DNA of 8,904 bases from assembly GCA_945494195.1 (NCBI GenBank), contig CALYVJ010000051.1, forward strand, positions 1-8,904. The letters are read 5' to 3'. The DNA is from an uncultured Selenomonas sp. (GTDB taxonomy: Bacteria; Bacillota; Negativicutes; Selenomonadales; Selenomonadaceae). Of the stretch, positions 7,311 through 8,904 are shown one piece after another (position 1 is the first letter of the stretch; every line of letters begins with the position of its first letter). The position numbers and the translations under genes are program-made. Under the pieces are notes generated by a model. The model did no database searches. It had not been told where the DNA came from and saw nothing but the letters and a program-made list of their open reading frames with translations.

Positions 7311-8587
7311 TACGATTTTTTACCCTTATCGGGAGTGTTGATTACTTTTACCTCTTCTTTGTTGGCACCAGGGATCTTGTTGGGCACGCGCAAATGGATG
7401 CGGGTTCCTTTGCCGACAGTAGACAGCACATTGATTGCCGCACCGATAATCTTAGCGCGCTCTCTCATTCCCATAATCCCAAACTGGTCGGCATGGTCAG
7501 TACCATCCGCCAGGATTTCCTCGGCAGGAACATCCGGAATTTCAGGATCAGCTTCCGCATCGAAGCCCTTGCCCTCATCTTCGATCAGTACCGATAACGC
7601 CTGGGGTCGATACAGCAACCGAACTCGTGCCTTGTCCGTCCCGGCGTGATGCGCGACATTGTTAAGAGCCTCCTGCACCACCCGGAAAACAGCTATCTCG
7701 ACATGTTTCGGCAAATCATAGGATTTGCCATCAACACTGAAATCCGTTGACAAAATGCCGCGAGAAGCCAGCCGACCCACCAGCTGGTTGATGGCCGGAG
7801 CTAGTCCCAAGTCATCGAGGGCCATGGGACGCATGTCGAAAATAACTTGCCGCACGTTGCTCAGGCAATCGCGAATCTGTTGCCGGAGCTCCTGCAAGGT
7901 ACGCTTAGCCTCCTCCGGATCATAATCAATGAGCTTTTCGGCAATCGAAGTCTGGAAGATGAGGTTGGCCAAATCCTGCGCCGGACCATCATGAATCTCA
8001 CGGGAGACGCGATAGCGCTCTTCCTCCTGCGCCTTGATGATACGCGCTCCAACAAACTTGTCCTTCTGGACAGCTTCGATTTTCCAAACTACCCCACTGA
8101 CCTGCGAACTCAGATACGAGAGCACCGAGCCGATAGCCAGTGCCAAGTGTTCCGCCTGAACCAGCATCACCTGCAGATGGCGCAGACGAAGTTCCAGCTT
8201 ATCGCGCTGCTGACGCAATGCCTGCTCCTTCTCCCGCTCAACACCAAGATCAACCTGAACATTCTTGACGGCTTCATAGCTGGCACGGATTTTTTCTTCC
8301 GAATAATCCTGAAAATTGCCACTGACCATGACCAGATGCTGCTTTTCTCGTTGTTCTTTCTTGGCCAGTTCGTCCACACGGTCGATAGTCTTCCGTGCCT
8401 GTTCTTTTAATTCCTGCAGCTGCTTCTTGCTGTTTTCGACCTCAGTACGGGCCGTTTCATATATTTCAAAAATCTGGGATTTACTATTCTCAATCGTATC
8501 GATTGTGTTTGTCAGGATGCTTTTCAGGGACCCTTCCTTAATGCCGCCATTTTCATCCATCAGGGATTCATTGTTAAGGGCTGCCAT
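7310..8587 (-). CDS. DegS-like soluble histidine kinase
   Basis: This 425-residue sensor kinase of the HisKA_3/NarL-partner class has no membrane helix. Residues from about 25 to 145 are charged and heptad-like, consistent with a DegS-type coiled-coil sensor region. The phosphoacceptor H199 lies in the H-box (RYRVSREIHDGPAQDL) and sits next to D200, as in DegS. The DHp second helix runs to about 255 (VIFDMRP). The ATPase domain has an N-box (QEALNN, 305-310), a G1 box (DEGKGF, 337-342) and a G2 box (FGIMGMRER, 369-377). The C-terminal 20 residues are lysine-rich. It should phosphorylate a LuxR-type response regulator, but none is in the window, while in Bacillus degU directly follows degS. 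GGAGG lies 6 bases before the ATG. It follows the small membrane protein by 17 bases. It is longer than B. subtilis DegS (385), partly from an acidic lid insertion at about 344-368. Confidence 0.88.
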   Translation of the reverse strand: MAALNNESLMDENGGIKEGSLKSILTNTIDTIENSKSQIFEIYETARTEVENSKKQLQELKEQARKTIDRVDELAKKEQREKQHLVMVSGNFQDYSEEKIRASYEAVKNVQVDLGVEREKEQALRQQRDKLELRLRHLQVMLVQAEHLALAIGSVLSYLSSQVSGVVWKIEAVQKDKFVGARIIKAQEEERYRVSREIHDGPAQDLANLIFQTSIAEKLIDYDPEEAKRTLQELRQQIRDCLSNVRQVIFDMRPMALDDLGLAPAINQLVGRLASRGILSTDFSVDGKSYDLPKHVEIAVFRVVQEALNNVAHHAGTDKARVRLLYRPQALSVLIEDEGKGFDAEADPEIPDVPAEEILADGTDHADQFGIMGMRERAKIIGAAINVLSTVGKGTRIHLRVPNKIPGANKEEVKVINTPDKGKKS

Positions 8588-8604
8588 ACTGTTCCTCCCT
8601 ATTC

Positions 8605-8808
8605 CTACTTCTTATGCCGCTTGTTAAACCAGCGAATTACCAGCAACCCCAAAATCGCTCCTGCCAAAATCTGCAAGTCCGACATCCTGAATAAGGAATC
8701 CGCTCCGTTTTCCTGGACCTTCGTATAAATTGCACCAATTACCAGCAATACCACCAGTACATTGGATATTGCTTTACCATGTTGTTTCAAGAAAGAAATA
8801 CGGCTCAC
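8605..8808 (-). CDS. Small two-helix membrane protein, unknown function
   Basis: The reading frame is at most 67 residues from a GTG at 8808. I do not recognise a family. Two hydrophobic segments are clear, about residues 14-28 (ISNVLVVLLVIGAIY) and 46-60 (LQILAGAILGLLVIRW). They are joined by a short polar loop (KVQENGADSLFRMSD), and the tail is basic (FNKRHKK), so both ends probably face the cytoplasm. The GTG lies inside the only Shine-Dalgarno sequence, GGAGGTGA at 8805-8812, and cannot use it. The in-frame ATT at 8797-8799 is 8 bases downstream of GGAGG and is the better-placed start, giving 64 residues. The 8808 limit is kept as the conventional call. It is first in the operon, 17 bases ahead of the kinase, and might serve as the soluble kinase's membrane partner; that is inference only. 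Confidence 0.65.
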   Translation of the reverse strand: MSRISFLKQHGKAISNVLVVLLVIGAIYTKVQENGADSLFRMSDLQILAGAILGLLVIRWFNKRHKK

Positions 8809-8812
8809 CTCC
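8805..8812 (-). promoter_or_regulatory. Strong Shine-Dalgarno that decides the start of the small protein
   Basis: GGAGGTGA on the minus strand is near-perfectly complementary to the 16S rRNA 3' end. It overlaps the only GTG and lies 17 bases from the in-frame TTG (8788-8790), but exactly 8 bases from ATT at 8797-8799. Confidence 0.7.
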
Positions 8813-8848
8813 GGGTACGCACACTTATCCCAACTTACTCTCCTTTAA

Positions 8849-8876
8849 ATTTTACTATGAAAAATGGGGAAGTCAA
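8849..8876 (-). promoter_or_regulatory. Sigma-A-type promoter of the operon
   Basis: On the minus strand, TTGACT (8871-8876) and TAAAAT (8849-8854) are separated by 16 bases, and each matches the consensus at five of six positions. The start would be near 8842, giving a leader of about 40 bases before the small membrane protein. The -35 box is overlapped by an inverted repeat AAGTC-N6-GACTT (8870-8885), a possible operator. No other convincing promoter is seen between this point and 3716. Confidence 0.7.
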
Positions 8877-8904
8877 GGGAGACTTGCTTTTATCCCCAAA
8901 TACC

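Noticed and set aside
8825..8896. Pair of GGGATAA direct repeats (minus strand) flanking the operon promoter
   Set aside because: Seven bases, about 65 bases apart, one on each side of the promoter; not distinguishable from chance.

Overview
The window reads as chromosomal DNA of a low-to-mid GC Firmicute. The protein set (NhaC-type antiporter, RNase M5, KsgA/RsmA, a DegS-type kinase, a Clostridia-style dTMP kinase) and the visibly raised GC point to Negativicutes (Selenomonas-like) or a related clostridial lineage. This placement is an inference from protein style; no rRNA or other marker is present.

Layout. Positions 1-738 (+) hold the decayed 3' part of a large multidomain signalling gene (PAS_3, start of GGDEF, GAF tail, Cys-rich PAS-like tail) broken over three frames, ending at a strong 17-bp terminator hairpin. 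A complete MFS drug-efflux-type transporter follows (839-2029, +). It converges on an NhaC-family antiporter (2102-3610, -), and the two share a bidirectional terminator. The antiporter has its own good sigma-A-type promoter inside the short spacer after rsmA, with a short inverted repeat and three tandem 8-mers in its leader.

From 8904 down to 3716 everything is on the minus strand and looks like one tightly packed operon: strong promoter (8849-8876), a two-helix small membrane protein, a DegS-like soluble histidine kinase, a fold-type I Orn/Lys/Arg decarboxylase, dTMP kinase, RNase M5 and the 16S rRNA dimethyltransferase RsmA. Junctions overlap or nearly overlap (TAATG, GTGA, ATGA), so translational coupling is likely. 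The last four genes join two pairs that in Bacillus subtilis are neighbours but sit apart (yaaO-tmk and rnmV-rsmA). Together they make a housekeeping unit for dTTP supply, 5S rRNA maturation and 16S rRNA methylation. A two-component sensor without its response regulator has been placed at its head.

I see no mobile element, CRISPR array, tRNA or rRNA gene, and no clear candidate for a wholly new system. The points most worth a second look are the probable AUU start of the small membrane protein in front of the kinase, the kinase's acidic ATP-lid insertion and missing regulator, the altered P-loop of the dTMP kinase, and the structured leader of the antiporter.
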